A stretch of 64,000 nt of DNA from Sedimentisphaera salicampi (lineage in GTDB: Bacteria; Planctomycetota; Phycisphaerae; Sedimentisphaerales; Sedimentisphaeraceae): the NCBI RefSeq assembly GCF_002117005.1, contig NZ_CP021023.1:1612001-1676000 (forward strand), written 5' to 3'. This document shows positions 1 to 7,992 of the stretch, in pieces. The position numbers and the translations under genes are program-made. The notes under the pieces are model-generated. The model ran no database searches. It was given only the letters and a program-made list of their open reading frames with translations, and was not told the origin of the DNA. Positions within the stretch are counted from its first letter, which is position 1. Each line of letters opens with the position of its first letter.

Positions 1-858
1 GGGACAGTTTTCAGCATGGAAAACTGCGATTTCGATGCCATAGAAATGTTTCTCGAGAAGGGCTTTATAGATGAAGAGTTTAAGGAAAGCGGCTTCGGCG
101 TTATTCTCGTGAGCAGAAACCGCAAAATAACTCTCGTGATAAACGGAGAAGACCACATAAGCCTTTTCATAAACGGCCAGGATGACGACATATTCGAGAG
201 CTGGGAAACACTCTCTGATATTGATGATGAGCTTGAAAAAAGGCTCGGGTTCTCATTCGGGCCTAAATACGGCTACCACTGCAGTAAAATATCAAACGCC
301 GGCACCGGTTTTACCGTTACCTACTTCCTGCATATACCAATGCTCACCGCTGAGGCGGAGGATGAAGACCTCGACTTCTTCTGCGAGCAGTATAAACTCT
401 CCATCGAAAACTCAATCAGAGATTCTTCCGGAATCTCCGATTATTCCAAGATCGAAAACGAGCAGAAAATCGGCATAAGCGAAGATGAGATAATAGTCCG
501 AATGGAAACTGCGGCCGTTCAGATCTCCGAGCGTGAGAGATTCCTGCGTGAGAAGGTGATTCAAAAGAAAAGCATTGTTGTAGAAGACGGCATAAAAAGG
601 GCGTGTGCAGTGCTTAAAAACGCAAAGCTTATTACCTTCCATGAAACTGAAAGGCATTTGAGCTTTCTGCGTCTCGGGATTGAAGCGGGCATTGTTAAAG
701 GCCTTTCGCTTAAGAAAGCAGATTCTATTTTCAGCAGATCAACTCCTGCATACATCCAAAACCGCATCTTCGCAGCAGACCCAATTGAAGAAGACAAATT
801 CAGGGCCGAGCAAATACAAAAACAGCTTCCTGAAAACATAAAATATGAAGAGATGTAA
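1..858 (+). CDS. mcsB: Protein-arginine kinase McsB-like, 5' end cut by the window
   Basis: Phosphagen kinase-type (ATP:guanido phosphotransferase) domain, most like McsB, which phosphorylates arginines on proteins and marks them for ClpCP. Seen: the motif NGEDH at about residue 48 of the visible part, matching the NEEDH loop of the family, followed by a YGYHCSKISNAGTG stretch like the McsB nucleotide-binding region. The frame is open from base 1, and an ATG at 16 lies inside conserved sequence. Family members are about 350 residues and only about 285 are visible, so I infer that the N-terminal third lies upstream of the window. The gene ends 15 bases before larC, with an AGGAGG ribosome site between, so the two are probably co-transcribed. 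Substrates cannot be told from the sequence. Confidence 0.8.
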   Translation, partial: GTVFSMENCDFDAIEMFLEKGFIDEEFKESGFGVILVSRNRKITLVINGEDHISLFINGQDDDIFESWETLSDIDDELEKRLGFSFGPKYGYHCSKISNAGTGFTVTYFLHIPMLTAEAEDEDLDFFCEQYKLSIENSIRDSSGISDYSKIENEQKIGISEDEIIVRMETAAVQISERERFLREKVIQKKSIVVEDGIKRACAVLKNAKLITFHETERHLSFLRLGIEAGIVKGLSLKKADSIFSRSTPAYIQNRIFAADPIEEDKFRAEQIQKQLPENIKYEEM

Positions 859-873
859 GGAGGGAAAAAGGGA

Positions 874-2067
874 ATGAAAATTGGTATATTCGACTGCCCG
901 TCAGGAGCCGCTGGAGATATGATCCTCGGCGCACTGATAGACTGCGGGGCGGATTCTGAGAGGATAGAATCTGCCTTGATGTCTCTTGGGGTAGAAGAGC
1001 TTGAAGGGGTTGAGATAAAAGAGGTATTCCGCAGCGGCGTAAGAGCGGTGAAGTTTGAGCCTTTAATCGGCCACCACCATCACCACAGCCAGGGTGAGAA
1101 TCATCATCACCAGCATCGTCATCTTCCGGATATCGAGCGGATGATTGATGCAGCTGATCTGCCTGAGAAGGTTCAGCAGGATTCCAAAGCGGTGTTTTCA
1201 ATGATAGCCAAGGCAGAGGCTCAGGTTCACGGAACAACGCCTGAGAAGGTGCATTTCCATGAAGTTGGGGCGGCCGATTCCATCGCGGATATCGTAGGCT
1301 GCTGCTTCGGTATATACCTGCTGGGATTCGAGAAGATGTACTGCCCGAAAGTGGCAATCGGAAGCGGAACCGTCCAGTGCGCTCACGGCGTGATGCCCGT
1401 TCCAGCCCCAGCAACTGAAATTTTAATCAGAGGGCTCAATGTGTTCAGGGGCGAGGCAGATACCGAGCTGCTAACGCCCACCGGCGCAGCGATTCTGAAA
1501 TACTTCTGTTTGCCGGGCGAGCCTCCCGCCTACAACAACGTGCGCAGCGGGTACGGCGCCGGCAGCAAAGAGTTTGCTAAAATGGCAAATATAATCCGCC
1601 TTACAGAGGGCAGCTCGGGCGATGAGCAGCTTATGGAGAAGGCTGTGATGATGGAAACAAATGTTGATGACAGCACAGGCGAGCTTGTTGGTTCACTCGC
1701 AGGCGAGCTTGCAGGAAACGAAAGCTGCCTAGATGTTTGGACAGAGCCTGTGTATATGAAGAAAGGCAGGCCCGGGGTGAAGTTCTGCGTTCTCTGCCGA
1801 GCCGAAGACCTCGACAAGATAGCTGAAATTGTCTTTCGCAGCGGGATCACGCTCGGAATAAGATACCAGACAATGGACAGGATAACCCTCCAGAGGGAGT
1901 TTGAAACAGCAGAGATTGAAGGCTGCGAGGTTAGGCTCAAAAAAGGATTCTATAACGGAGAGCAGGTTTTCTGCAAACCCGAATTCAGCGACTGCCGAAA
2001 ACTTGCAGAGATGAAAGAGTTATCACCAGCAAGGGCATTAAACACTATCACTGGACATCTTAAATGA
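874..2067 (+). CDS. larC: LarC, nickel insertion protein for the nickel-pincer cofactor
   Basis: Homologue of LarC (old family name TIGR00299), which loads nickel into pyridinium-3,5-bisthiocarboxylate mononucleotide, the cofactor of lactate racemase and related enzymes. Seen: N-terminus with DCPSGAAGDM, the HFHEVGAADSIADIVG motif near residue 128, ELLTPTGAAIL near 190, and a histidine-rich loop at residues 68-85 that could bind nickel. At 397 residues it holds both halves of LarC in one open frame; in lactobacilli the full protein needs a frameshift. AGGAGG lies 10 bases before the ATG. No larB, larE or racemase is in the window, so the client enzyme is unknown. Confidence 0.9.
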   Translation: MKIGIFDCPSGAAGDMILGALIDCGADSERIESALMSLGVEELEGVEIKEVFRSGVRAVKFEPLIGHHHHHSQGENHHHQHRHLPDIERMIDAADLPEKVQQDSKAVFSMIAKAEAQVHGTTPEKVHFHEVGAADSIADIVGCCFGIYLLGFEKMYCPKVAIGSGTVQCAHGVMPVPAPATEILIRGLNVFRGEADTELLTPTGAAILKYFCLPGEPPAYNNVRSGYGAGSKEFAKMANIIRLTEGSSGDEQLMEKAVMMETNVDDSTGELVGSLAGELAGNESCLDVWTEPVYMKKGRPGVKFCVLCRAEDLDKIAEIVFRSGITLGIRYQTMDRITLQREFETAEIEGCEVRLKKGFYNGEQVFCKPEFSDCRKLAEMKELSPARALNTITGHLK

Positions 2068-2990
2068 ACGAAAAAAACAGGAATCTCCTCAGCGAAATAA
2101 CCCTTTGGCTCACAAGCGCTGTTTTGATTTTCTCAGCGGCTGCAAAATTCAAGATGGTTCTCAGCGAACCGATTGTGCCTGCGAATATATTTGAAACGCG
2201 GGAATTTGTAATCATTCAGACGGTGCTGATAACAGGGCTTGCGATTTGGCTTATTTGCGGGATATTCAAAAAGGCTGGCTGGCTGCTCGCTGTTCTGGCT
2301 TTCACCGCCTTCACGCTCGACAGCCTCTACAAAGGGCTCAGCGGGGCAGCGTCTTGCGGATGTTTCGGGGAGGTGGCAGTTAATCCATGGATTACGGTCT
2401 TTGCGATTGATGTGCCTATTGTGATTCTGCTTGTGGTTTTCAGGCCTCGGGGCGAGAAGCTTCTGCCACCGCCATGGCCGAACATCCGACATCTGGTTTC
2501 AACCGCATTGCCAACAGCACTGCTGCTTGCCTCTATCAGCTGGACGATGGTGCATTTCGAACCTCCCGCCGAAACCGAGGATTATCTCTTCGTGGAAGAG
2601 GAGAAGTGGGAAGGGGAGTATTTCGAATACCTCTACGATATAAGCATAGCAGATAAACTAGCTGAAGGGCTCTCAATTATGCTCTTCTACCACAACGACT
2701 GCCCGAACTGCCGCGAGGCGATTCCGGTTTACGAGGAGTTTAATCAAGTGATGCAGGCTTCAGGGCAGGATGTGAAGATCGCATTCATTCATCTGCCCTC
2801 CCATGAGAGCTCTGCTCCTGATCCGGTTCCGCAGGATACAACATGCCTTACAGGCGAGATTGTTAATGAGAGGCAGTGGCTCACGGCTACCCCGCTGGTT
2901 ATAGTTATTGAAGACGGCACCGTGCTGGAGGTTTGGGAGAATGAAGTGCCTATGGATCTCGATAAACTGCTCAGCGCCGTTTTTGGTTAA
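2064..2990 (+). CDS. MauE/DoxX-like membrane protein with C-terminal thioredoxin-like domain
   Basis: The N-terminal 160 or so residues carry four or five hydrophobic segments and the CGCFG motif typical of the MauE/DoxX-like family, linked to periplasmic redox handling. The C-terminal part, from about residue 200, is thioredoxin-like with FYHNDCPNCREAIP, a CPNC pair in the active-site position, and looks periplasmic. The ATG overlaps the larC stop codon by four bases (ATGA), which indicates translational coupling. The role is inferred to be disulfide or thiol transfer in the envelope; no partner is evident and the link to LarC is only positional. No clear terminator follows. Confidence 0.7.
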   Translation: MNEKNRNLLSEITLWLTSAVLIFSAAAKFKMVLSEPIVPANIFETREFVIIQTVLITGLAIWLICGIFKKAGWLLAVLAFTAFTLDSLYKGLSGAASCGCFGEVAVNPWITVFAIDVPIVILLVVFRPRGEKLLPPPWPNIRHLVSTALPTALLLASISWTMVHFEPPAETEDYLFVEEEKWEGEYFEYLYDISIADKLAEGLSIMLFYHNDCPNCREAIPVYEEFNQVMQASGQDVKIAFIHLPSHESSAPDPVPQDTTCLTGEIVNERQWLTATPLVIVIEDGTVLEVWENEVPMDLDKLLSAVFG

Positions 2991-2999
2991 CCCGCCTGC

Positions 3000-3153
3000 G
3001 GATTTATTACAGCTAAGTATTTTAACGGCAGAAGGGTAAAAGCAAAGATGGACGCATGCATTGGTCGCCCCTGCGGGGCTGCAAGGATTCACACAAATAA
3101 TGACTTTGAACAGAATTTACAGAAAAGATTCTGAACTGCCGCAAAGTAAACTA
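3000..3153. other. Short intergenic stretch with a GC palindrome
   Basis: No gene seen. It holds a small palindrome near 3066 (GCCCC TGC GGGGC), then runs straight into the end of the IS200-type element. I see no promoter or terminator of quality. Confidence 0.4.
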
Positions 3154-3173
3154 CCACGGGCTTACGCCCGTGG
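3154..3173. repeat. Subterminal hairpin of the IS200-type element (3' end)
   Basis: Perfect 8-bp stem CCACGGGC / GCCCGTGG with loop TTAC, just past the transposase stop codon. It is the likely TnpA recognition hairpin at the right end. Confidence 0.75.
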
Positions 3174-3178
3174 CATTT

Positions 3179-3643
3179 TCAGAATAGAAGCTTCGCTTCC
3201 CCGCTGTCTTCTCTACCCTGATGTTCAATATATTTCCTTATTGTTTCTTCATTAATTCCGACTGTTGAAACGAAGTAGCCTACCGACCAAATACCGTCCT
3301 GATCCCAGTATACCTTATCAAGCCACGTGAATTTCCTTCTCAGGACTCTGCCGGTATTGGCTTTTAGCTTATTTACAATCTCACTCACAGAATATTTCGG
3401 CGGTATTGAGAGCAATATATGAACGTGATCTTCATCTGTGTTAATTTCCCTTATTTCTAAATCGGAAACCCTTCTTCCAATCCCTTCAACCACTTGTTCT
3501 AAATATTCGCCAATACCGCTTCGAAATATCTTTCGACGGTATTTGGTCGACATCACCAAGTGGTATCTGGTATAATATACGCTGTGTCCTTGCTTATTGT
3601 ATTCCATAAGAGCATTATAATCGAAGACAGCGGATACTTCCAT
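3179..3643 (-). CDS. tnpA: IS200/IS605 family transposase TnpA
   Basis: 154-residue Y1 transposase that cuts and rejoins single-stranded DNA. Seen: HVHILL, the HUH metal motif, near residue 74; a conserved YHLVMSTKYRRK stretch near residue 27; and a C-terminal helix with the likely catalytic tyrosine in KYIEHQ. Length is normal for the family (about 130-155). The ATG at 3643 abuts the 5' hairpin; a second ATG at 3607 is possible, and neither has a clear ribosome site, which fits the usual low, hairpin-masked translation of these genes. It appears intact. Confidence 0.9.
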   Translation of the reverse strand: MEVSAVFDYNALMEYNKQGHSVYYTRYHLVMSTKYRRKIFRSGIGEYLEQVVEGIGRRVSDLEIREINTDEDHVHILLSIPPKYSVSEIVNKLKANTGRVLRRKFTWLDKVYWDQDGIWSVGYFVSTVGINEETIRKYIEHQGREDSGEAKLLF

Positions 3644-3663
3644 CTACAGGTTTACACCTGTAG
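3644..3663. repeat. Subterminal hairpin of the IS200-type element (5' end)
   Basis: Perfect 8-bp stem CTACAGGT / ACCTGTAG with loop TTAC. It shares loop and stem length with the hairpin at the other end and touches the transposase start codon, so it may also occlude translation. Confidence 0.75.
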
Positions 3664-3682
3664 AATTACGGCGGAAGGATTA

Positions 3683-3714
3683 AAAAACCCTCCTGAAAAA
3701 TCAGGCGGGTTTTT
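3683..3714 (-). terminator. Terminator of the betaine operon
   Basis: Stem of 14 pairs with one mismatch and an AAAA loop, A-rich on one side and T-rich on the other, so it can work in both directions. It lies 92 bases past the last gene of the minus-strand operon. Confidence 0.75.
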
Positions 3715-3805
3715 AATTCAGAATCCTGATGCTATCTTATTGAATTCAGCTTCAGACTCTAATAGATTGAGCATTAAATTTTTAATACTCAATTCTGGTA
3801 TAATC

Positions 3806-4714
3806 TTACTGAACTGTTGTCCAAGTTGCTACAAGAGCGGGATTATCCATCATCCATTGCCTTGCGGCCTCTTCCTTATCATCTGCGTTTGCCATAACGT
3901 CCATCAGCGAGCCGATCTGAGCGGTGTTGAATTTGATCTTCGAGAAGAACTCAGCCACTTCCGGCATATCCTGTTTGAATCCCTTCCTGCATATAGCCAC
4001 AACCCTCTCGGTGCTTCCGTAAACGCCTTTGGGGTCTTCGAGGAATTTGAGGTCGTACCTTGCAAACTTCCAGTGCGGAGCCCATCCTGTAACCACGATC
4101 GGCTCTTTCTTGTCGATTGCTGATTTGAGAGAGGCCGTCATCGCAGGGCCGCTTGAAGTAAGCAGTTCGAGATCGAGGTTGTAATCCTGGATAGCCTGCT
4201 TTGTTTTCTTCATAATCCCCGCACCTGCATCAATGCCTGTGATCTGGCCTTTGATGCCCTCTTTGATCTGGTTCAAATCTGCAACACTGTCAATTTTCAC
4301 ATAATCAGGGACAACCAGCCCGATCTTCGCTGTATCGAACCACGTAACCAGCTCGTCGAAGTCCTCGCCATACTGCTCCCAGTAATGTCCATGGGTGGCG
4401 GGCATCCAGCTCTCTACCATAATATCCTGATTCCCCTCAGCCACAGAGGCAAAAAGCGGCCCGAGGTCTGCGAGAGTCATCTGGACGTCATAGCCCATAT
4501 CCGTAAGCATTACTTCCATCAGATGAGCAAATGCAACACCCTCAGCCCAGTTGCCGTAGCTGAGCTTTATCTCTTTGGAGCCCTCCGAGCTTTCCTGCTG
4601 CTGAGCCTGCTGGCCGTCATCCTGTGCGGGTGTTTGTTTTTTGCAGCCTGTGAAAGCTGTTAAAGCCGCTGCCAAAAACGAAATCACCATAACACTAATT
4701 AATCTTTTCTTCAT
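3806..4714 (-). CDS. Glycine betaine/proline ABC substrate-binding lipoprotein (second copy)
   Basis: OpuAC/ProX-type solute-binding lipoprotein for quaternary ammonium solutes such as glycine betaine. Seen: lipoprotein signal with lipobox LTAFTGC, then a mature domain rich in conserved family stretches (GNWAEGVAFAHL, TGIDAGAGIMKKT, TSSGPAMTASLKSAI, VTGWAPHWKFARYDL) with the tryptophans that cage the cation. I take the ATG at 4714, which has AAAGGA just upstream, rather than the longer frame to 4750. 302 residues. It is closely paralogous to the protein encoded at 6199-7128 and is the last gene of the operon, separated from the porin by a hairpin. The two copies may differ in ligand or affinity. 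Confidence 0.9.
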   Translation of the reverse strand: MKKRLISVMVISFLAAALTAFTGCKKQTPAQDDGQQAQQQESSEGSKEIKLSYGNWAEGVAFAHLMEVMLTDMGYDVQMTLADLGPLFASVAEGNQDIMVESWMPATHGHYWEQYGEDFDELVTWFDTAKIGLVVPDYVKIDSVADLNQIKEGIKGQITGIDAGAGIMKKTKQAIQDYNLDLELLTSSGPAMTASLKSAIDKKEPIVVTGWAPHWKFARYDLKFLEDPKGVYGSTERVVAICRKGFKQDMPEVAEFFSKIKFNTAQIGSLMDVMANADDKEEAARQWMMDNPALVATWTTVQ

Positions 4715-4808
4715 AACATTCCTTTCTAAATTAAAATCTAACTGCTCCAAGGCAGCCCGATAAAGGATTAAAAAGGCTGAAACATTTTCTATTCCCTGCG
4801 CATTAAAA

Positions 4809-4831
4809 GGGCAGCCCTCACAAGGCTGCCC
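4809..4831 (-). terminator. Stem-loop between porin and second binding-protein gene
   Basis: Perfect 8-bp GC-rich stem (GGGCAGCC) with a 7-base loop, 42 bases past the porin stop. On the minus strand it is followed by only four T, so I read it as a partial terminator or mRNA-stabilising element that would set the level of the distal gene. Confidence 0.5.
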
Positions 4832-4872
4832 GAAATCCTTTTATCGGATGATTAAGATGCAAGGTTTAGTTT

Positions 4873-6150
4873 TTAGAAGTAGTAGCCAATGTTTACGTTA
4901 AATCTCGTGTGCCAGCCTTGATCTTCAGAAGCTGCTGATAGTCCATCAGTCCAATTTTGGCCGGCAGTATGGAACCACGGGTGGTTCTTACCCATTGCAA
5001 GGTCAACCATTGTGAAGAACCTTCCAACGCTGAAAGACATACCGAGAACGTTTTGCTGAGTATCGTTGTAGTCAGACTTGTCTTTCAGAAGAATAGAATA
5101 GTCGTTGTAAACGGTAACAGTCTTGATCGGGCCGAAGTTTACGTCGAGATCTCTGCTGATACCAGCTACAAGCATTGTGCCATCCGCTGCTACTTGATAC
5201 GGAGCATCGTAAGCACCCATTACTACGTAGTCATCGCTCACGCCTGCAGGATTTTCTGCATCGTAGCCATACCTGATAGCTTCAAGCTTGGCGTTCCACT
5301 TTCCGTAGTACCCGTCGAGGTGAGTACCGATAGCATAGTGATCGCCATCATCATTGGTCTTGCTGTTGTGAATCTGAGAATACTGGAGAGAAAGGCCGAG
5401 CTCGGTCTTGTCGCCGTCGCCGTGGTCAAGTGTCTGGGCTATTCTTGCATTTACCTGATTGCGCTCAGTATTATAGCTTTCAACACCAGGCCATTCATCG
5501 CCCTTTACAAGATCGTAAGAGTACCTTGAAGAATCGCGGCTGTCGCCGTAGTAGCTTCCTTCATCGCCGTAGTAGTAGGCAAGTTTCAGGTTTGTGTTGC
5601 CCATGTCCTGAATCCACTTAACACCAAGGTCGTAGTCGTCTTCAAAGCCTACGTAGTAGGGAAGCTGGAAGAACCAGTTGTGAGATGCGTAAGGCTGGAT
5701 ACCGAAAGGCACCTGATGAACACCGAATTGAATCTGTTTGGTGTCATCAAACTTATACCCCAGCCATCCGTGATGGAGGAAGTGGTAGAAGTGCCCCGGA
5801 TCAGCGTGGTGGGTTCTGTAATACCTGTACTGGAATGAACCGATAATCGGGTCAGTTCCCTGAAGGTTAACATTAACGCCAATTGTGTCCAGCGCGAGCT
5901 CGCCGCCATGCTCGTAATCTTTTGCCCAGCTCTTGTAAGCGTAATTTGCTCTTATGAATCCGCCAATCTTGAGAGGGCCTGCGGTAATAGGGAGCACCTG
6001 CTTGTCAAACGAGGCGTTAGCATCGTCAGTCTCCCCGAATTTGATGCCGCTGAAAGCAGAATCAATATCCTGCTCACTCGCAGCAAACGCGCCTGCAGCC
6101 AGAAACGCAACCATCAGTGCGGCCGCTAAAGGAGTCTTTAGGGTCTTCAT
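4873..6150 (-). CDS. Outer-membrane porin in the betaine operon
   Basis: Predicted beta-barrel porin. Seen: a cleavable signal peptide ending in AGAFA, a mature chain with alternating aromatic/polar strands, many Tyr and Trp, acidic loops, and a terminal aromatic residue (YYF) as in outer-membrane proteins. The ATG at 6150 is chosen because AAAGGATTC precedes it; the frame extends to 6177 without such a site. 425 residues. It resembles phosphate-selective porin (OprO/P) style barrels in general form, but I cannot name a family with certainty. Lying between two betaine-binding protein genes on the same strand, it likely lets betaine or related osmolytes through the outer membrane. The acidic character suits cationic solutes or a halophilic life. 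Confidence 0.7.
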   Translation of the reverse strand: MKTLKTPLAAALMVAFLAAGAFAASEQDIDSAFSGIKFGETDDANASFDKQVLPITAGPLKIGGFIRANYAYKSWAKDYEHGGELALDTIGVNVNLQGTDPIIGSFQYRYYRTHHADPGHFYHFLHHGWLGYKFDDTKQIQFGVHQVPFGIQPYASHNWFFQLPYYVGFEDDYDLGVKWIQDMGNTNLKLAYYYGDEGSYYGDSRDSSRYSYDLVKGDEWPGVESYNTERNQVNARIAQTLDHGDGDKTELGLSLQYSQIHNSKTNDDGDHYAIGTHLDGYYGKWNAKLEAIRYGYDAENPAGVSDDYVVMGAYDAPYQVAADGTMLVAGISRDLDVNFGPIKTVTVYNDYSILLKDKSDYNDTQQNVLGMSFSVGRFFTMVDLAMGKNHPWFHTAGQNWTDGLSAASEDQGWHTRFNVNIGYYF

Positions 6151-6198
6151 CAATGAATCCTTTCCAATTTGTAACAATATTCACTTTTTTTAAATTAA

Positions 6199-7128
6199 CT
6201 ACTTCCAGCTGTTAATCAGCTGCTGATTTTCTGCCATCCAAGCCTTGAGAGCTGCCTTTTTGTCGCCATCGGCATTAGCCATAGCGTCCATGAGTGTTCC
6301 AATCTGGGCATTATTGAATTTGATGCTTGAGAGGAACTCAGCAACCTTCGGCATATCTTCCTTGAAACCTTCACGGCAAGTCATACGGATCTCTTCAGCG
6401 CTTCCGTAAACACCCTTCGGGTCGTCGAGGAATTTGAGGTCGTATCTAGCAAATTTCCAGTGCGGAGCCCAGCCAGTAACCACGATAGGATTGTTCTTAT
6501 CGATGGCTGATTTTAGAGAGGCCGTCATAGCAGGTCCGCTTGAAGTGAGAAGGGTATAGTCCAGGCCGTATTTTTCAATAGCTGTTTCGGTAGTCTTGGT
6601 GATTCCAGCACCTGCATCAATACCAGTAATCTGGCCTTTGAGCTTATCTTTGATTGAGTTAAGCTCTGTTATGCTGCTGATTTCCATGTACTCAGGGACA
6701 ACGAGGCCGATCTTTGCATTTTCGAACCAAACGCCGAGCTGCTCGAAATCATCGCTGTACTGATCCCAGTAGTCTTTGTGGGTTACAGGCATCCATGTCT
6801 CAAGCATAACGTCCTGATCGCCTTTTGCAACAGATGCATAAATCGGGCCTACGTCAGCCATAGTAAGCTTTACTTCATAGCCCATATTTGTGAGCATCTC
6901 TTCTACCAGCTGCGAAAGAGCAACGCCTTCGGCCCAGTTTACGTAGCTGATTTTCACAACCTTTGACTCGCCGCCGCTGCCGGACTGTGCCTCAGCAGAC
7001 TCAGAGCTGCTTGAAGAAGCGCCCTGCGACTCTTCGCCGCCGGTTGTCTGTTTCTTGCAGCCGCTGAATGCGATCAGCGATACCGCTGCAAACGATAGTA
7101 ATGTGAGTTTAAGTAGTCTGTTTTTCAT
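6199..7128 (-). CDS. opuAC: Glycine betaine/proline ABC substrate-binding lipoprotein (first copy)
   Basis: OpuAC/ProX-type lipoprotein, 309 residues. Seen: lipobox LIAFSGC followed by a low-complexity Ser/Glu linker (residues 27-55), then the same conserved stretches as its downstream paralogue, including NWAEGVALSQL, TGIDAGAGITKTT and VTGWAPHWKFARYDLKFLDDPKGVYGS. Delivers the solute to the permease. GGAG-type ribosome site 8 bases before the ATG. It follows the permease gene by 27 bases and precedes the porin by 48, which supports one transcript. The Ser-rich linker, absent from the other copy, may set distance from the membrane. Confidence 0.92.
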   Translation of the reverse strand: MKNRLLKLTLLSFAAVSLIAFSGCKKQTTGGEESQGASSSSSESAEAQSGSGGESKVVKISYVNWAEGVALSQLVEEMLTNMGYEVKLTMADVGPIYASVAKGDQDVMLETWMPVTHKDYWDQYSDDFEQLGVWFENAKIGLVVPEYMEISSITELNSIKDKLKGQITGIDAGAGITKTTETAIEKYGLDYTLLTSSGPAMTASLKSAIDKNNPIVVTGWAPHWKFARYDLKFLDDPKGVYGSAEEIRMTCREGFKEDMPKVAEFLSSIKFNNAQIGTLMDAMANADGDKKAALKAWMAENQQLINSWK

Positions 7129-7155
7129 TTCGGATTTCTCCTTTCAAAAATAATT

Positions 7156-7992
7156 CTAACGATTACCCCACTTTTCACCCATAGCCTGGGTTACTCTGTC
7201 CAAGTAAATAGCAAGTATAACAACTGAGAGCCCGGCTTCAAACCCTAATCCAATTTTTAACTGGGTAATTCCAAAAAGAACCTGTTTTCCAAGTCCGCCG
7301 GCGCCAATCATTGCAGCGATAACAACCATAGATAATGAAAGCATAATCGTCTGGTTAATACCTGCAAGAATACTCGGAAGAGCGGAGGGCAGCTGTACCT
7401 TAACAAGCTGCTGAGTTGTTGTTGAACCGAAGGAAACTGCCGCTTCCATCACCTCTTCAGGCACCTGCCTCAAGCCGAGGCTGGTGAGCCTTACTGCCGG
7501 GGGCATAGCAAAAATCACCGTTGCCATAGCGCCGGGAACCTTACCGAGCTCGAAGAAAAGCACGGCAGGAATCAGGTAAACAAAAGCGGGCATTGTCTGC
7601 ATAAAGTCCAGAATAGGCCGGATAACGGTTTCGCCCTTTTCGCTTCTTCCTGCAAATATCCCCACAGGGATACCTATAAGAAGGGCTATAAATGTAGCTA
7701 CAAGAACAAGGGCGAGAGTCTGCACTGTAGCTTCCCAGAGCCCCATTCCGACAATTACAGCAAAGCCGATAAGAGTCATAATGGGGTAGTGGAAGTGTTT
7801 CCAGCCCTTAAGATACCACGCCAATACCACAAGAATACCTATCAGAACCCAAGGGTTTGTTCCGGTAAATGTGGTTTCAAGAGTATCGATAAGCGTACCA
7901 ACGCCCTGATTGATTCCGTCGAAGAACCCCTCAAAGTTGTCGGTAAGCCAGTTTATTCCCTTTTCAAATGTATCGCCTATCTTAAGATTCAT
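7156..7992 (-). CDS. opuAB: Glycine betaine/proline ABC transporter permease
   Basis: ProW/OpuAB-type inner-membrane permease, 278 residues with about six hydrophobic helices and the EAA-type coupling region (EVMEAAVSFGSTTTQQLVKVQLPSALPS split over residues 170-200). I choose the ATG at 7992, preceded by GGAAGGAG, over the longer frame to 8052. The start overlaps the end of the ATPase gene by 11 bases, so the two are translationally coupled. Works with the CBS-containing ATPase and the two binding proteins. Confidence 0.92.
   Translation of the reverse strand: MNLKIGDTFEKGINWLTDNFEGFFDGINQGVGTLIDTLETTFTGTNPWVLIGILVVLAWYLKGWKHFHYPIMTLIGFAVIVGMGLWEATVQTLALVLVATFIALLIGIPVGIFAGRSEKGETVIRPILDFMQTMPAFVYLIPAVLFFELGKVPGAMATVIFAMPPAVRLTSLGLRQVPEEVMEAAVSFGSTTTQQLVKVQLPSALPSILAGINQTIMLSLSMVVIAAMIGAGGLGKQVLFGITQLKIGLGFEAGLSVVILAIYLDRVTQAMGEKWGNR

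Larger units (their letters stand above)
3154..3663 (-). mobile_element. IS200/IS605-family element (TnpA only)
   Basis: A 510-base element bounded by two perfect 8-bp stem-loops, each with the loop TTAC: 3154-3173 (arm CCACGGGC) and 3644-3663 (arm CTACAGGT). The only gene is a Y1/HUH transposase on the minus strand; there is no TnpB. Subterminal hairpins and the lack of inverted repeats and target duplication are standard for this family, which moves as single-stranded DNA. The exact cleavage sites outside the hairpins cannot be fixed from one copy. Confidence 0.8.

Noticed and set aside
1068-1126. His tag-like runs in larC as a cloning artefact
   Set aside because: The runs are interrupted, use mixed codons, and lie in a place where LarC proteins commonly carry metal-binding His.
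4957-5529. Long plus-strand frame across the porin gene
   Set aside because: Antisense shadow; the minus strand has the signal peptide, ribosome site and barrel pattern.
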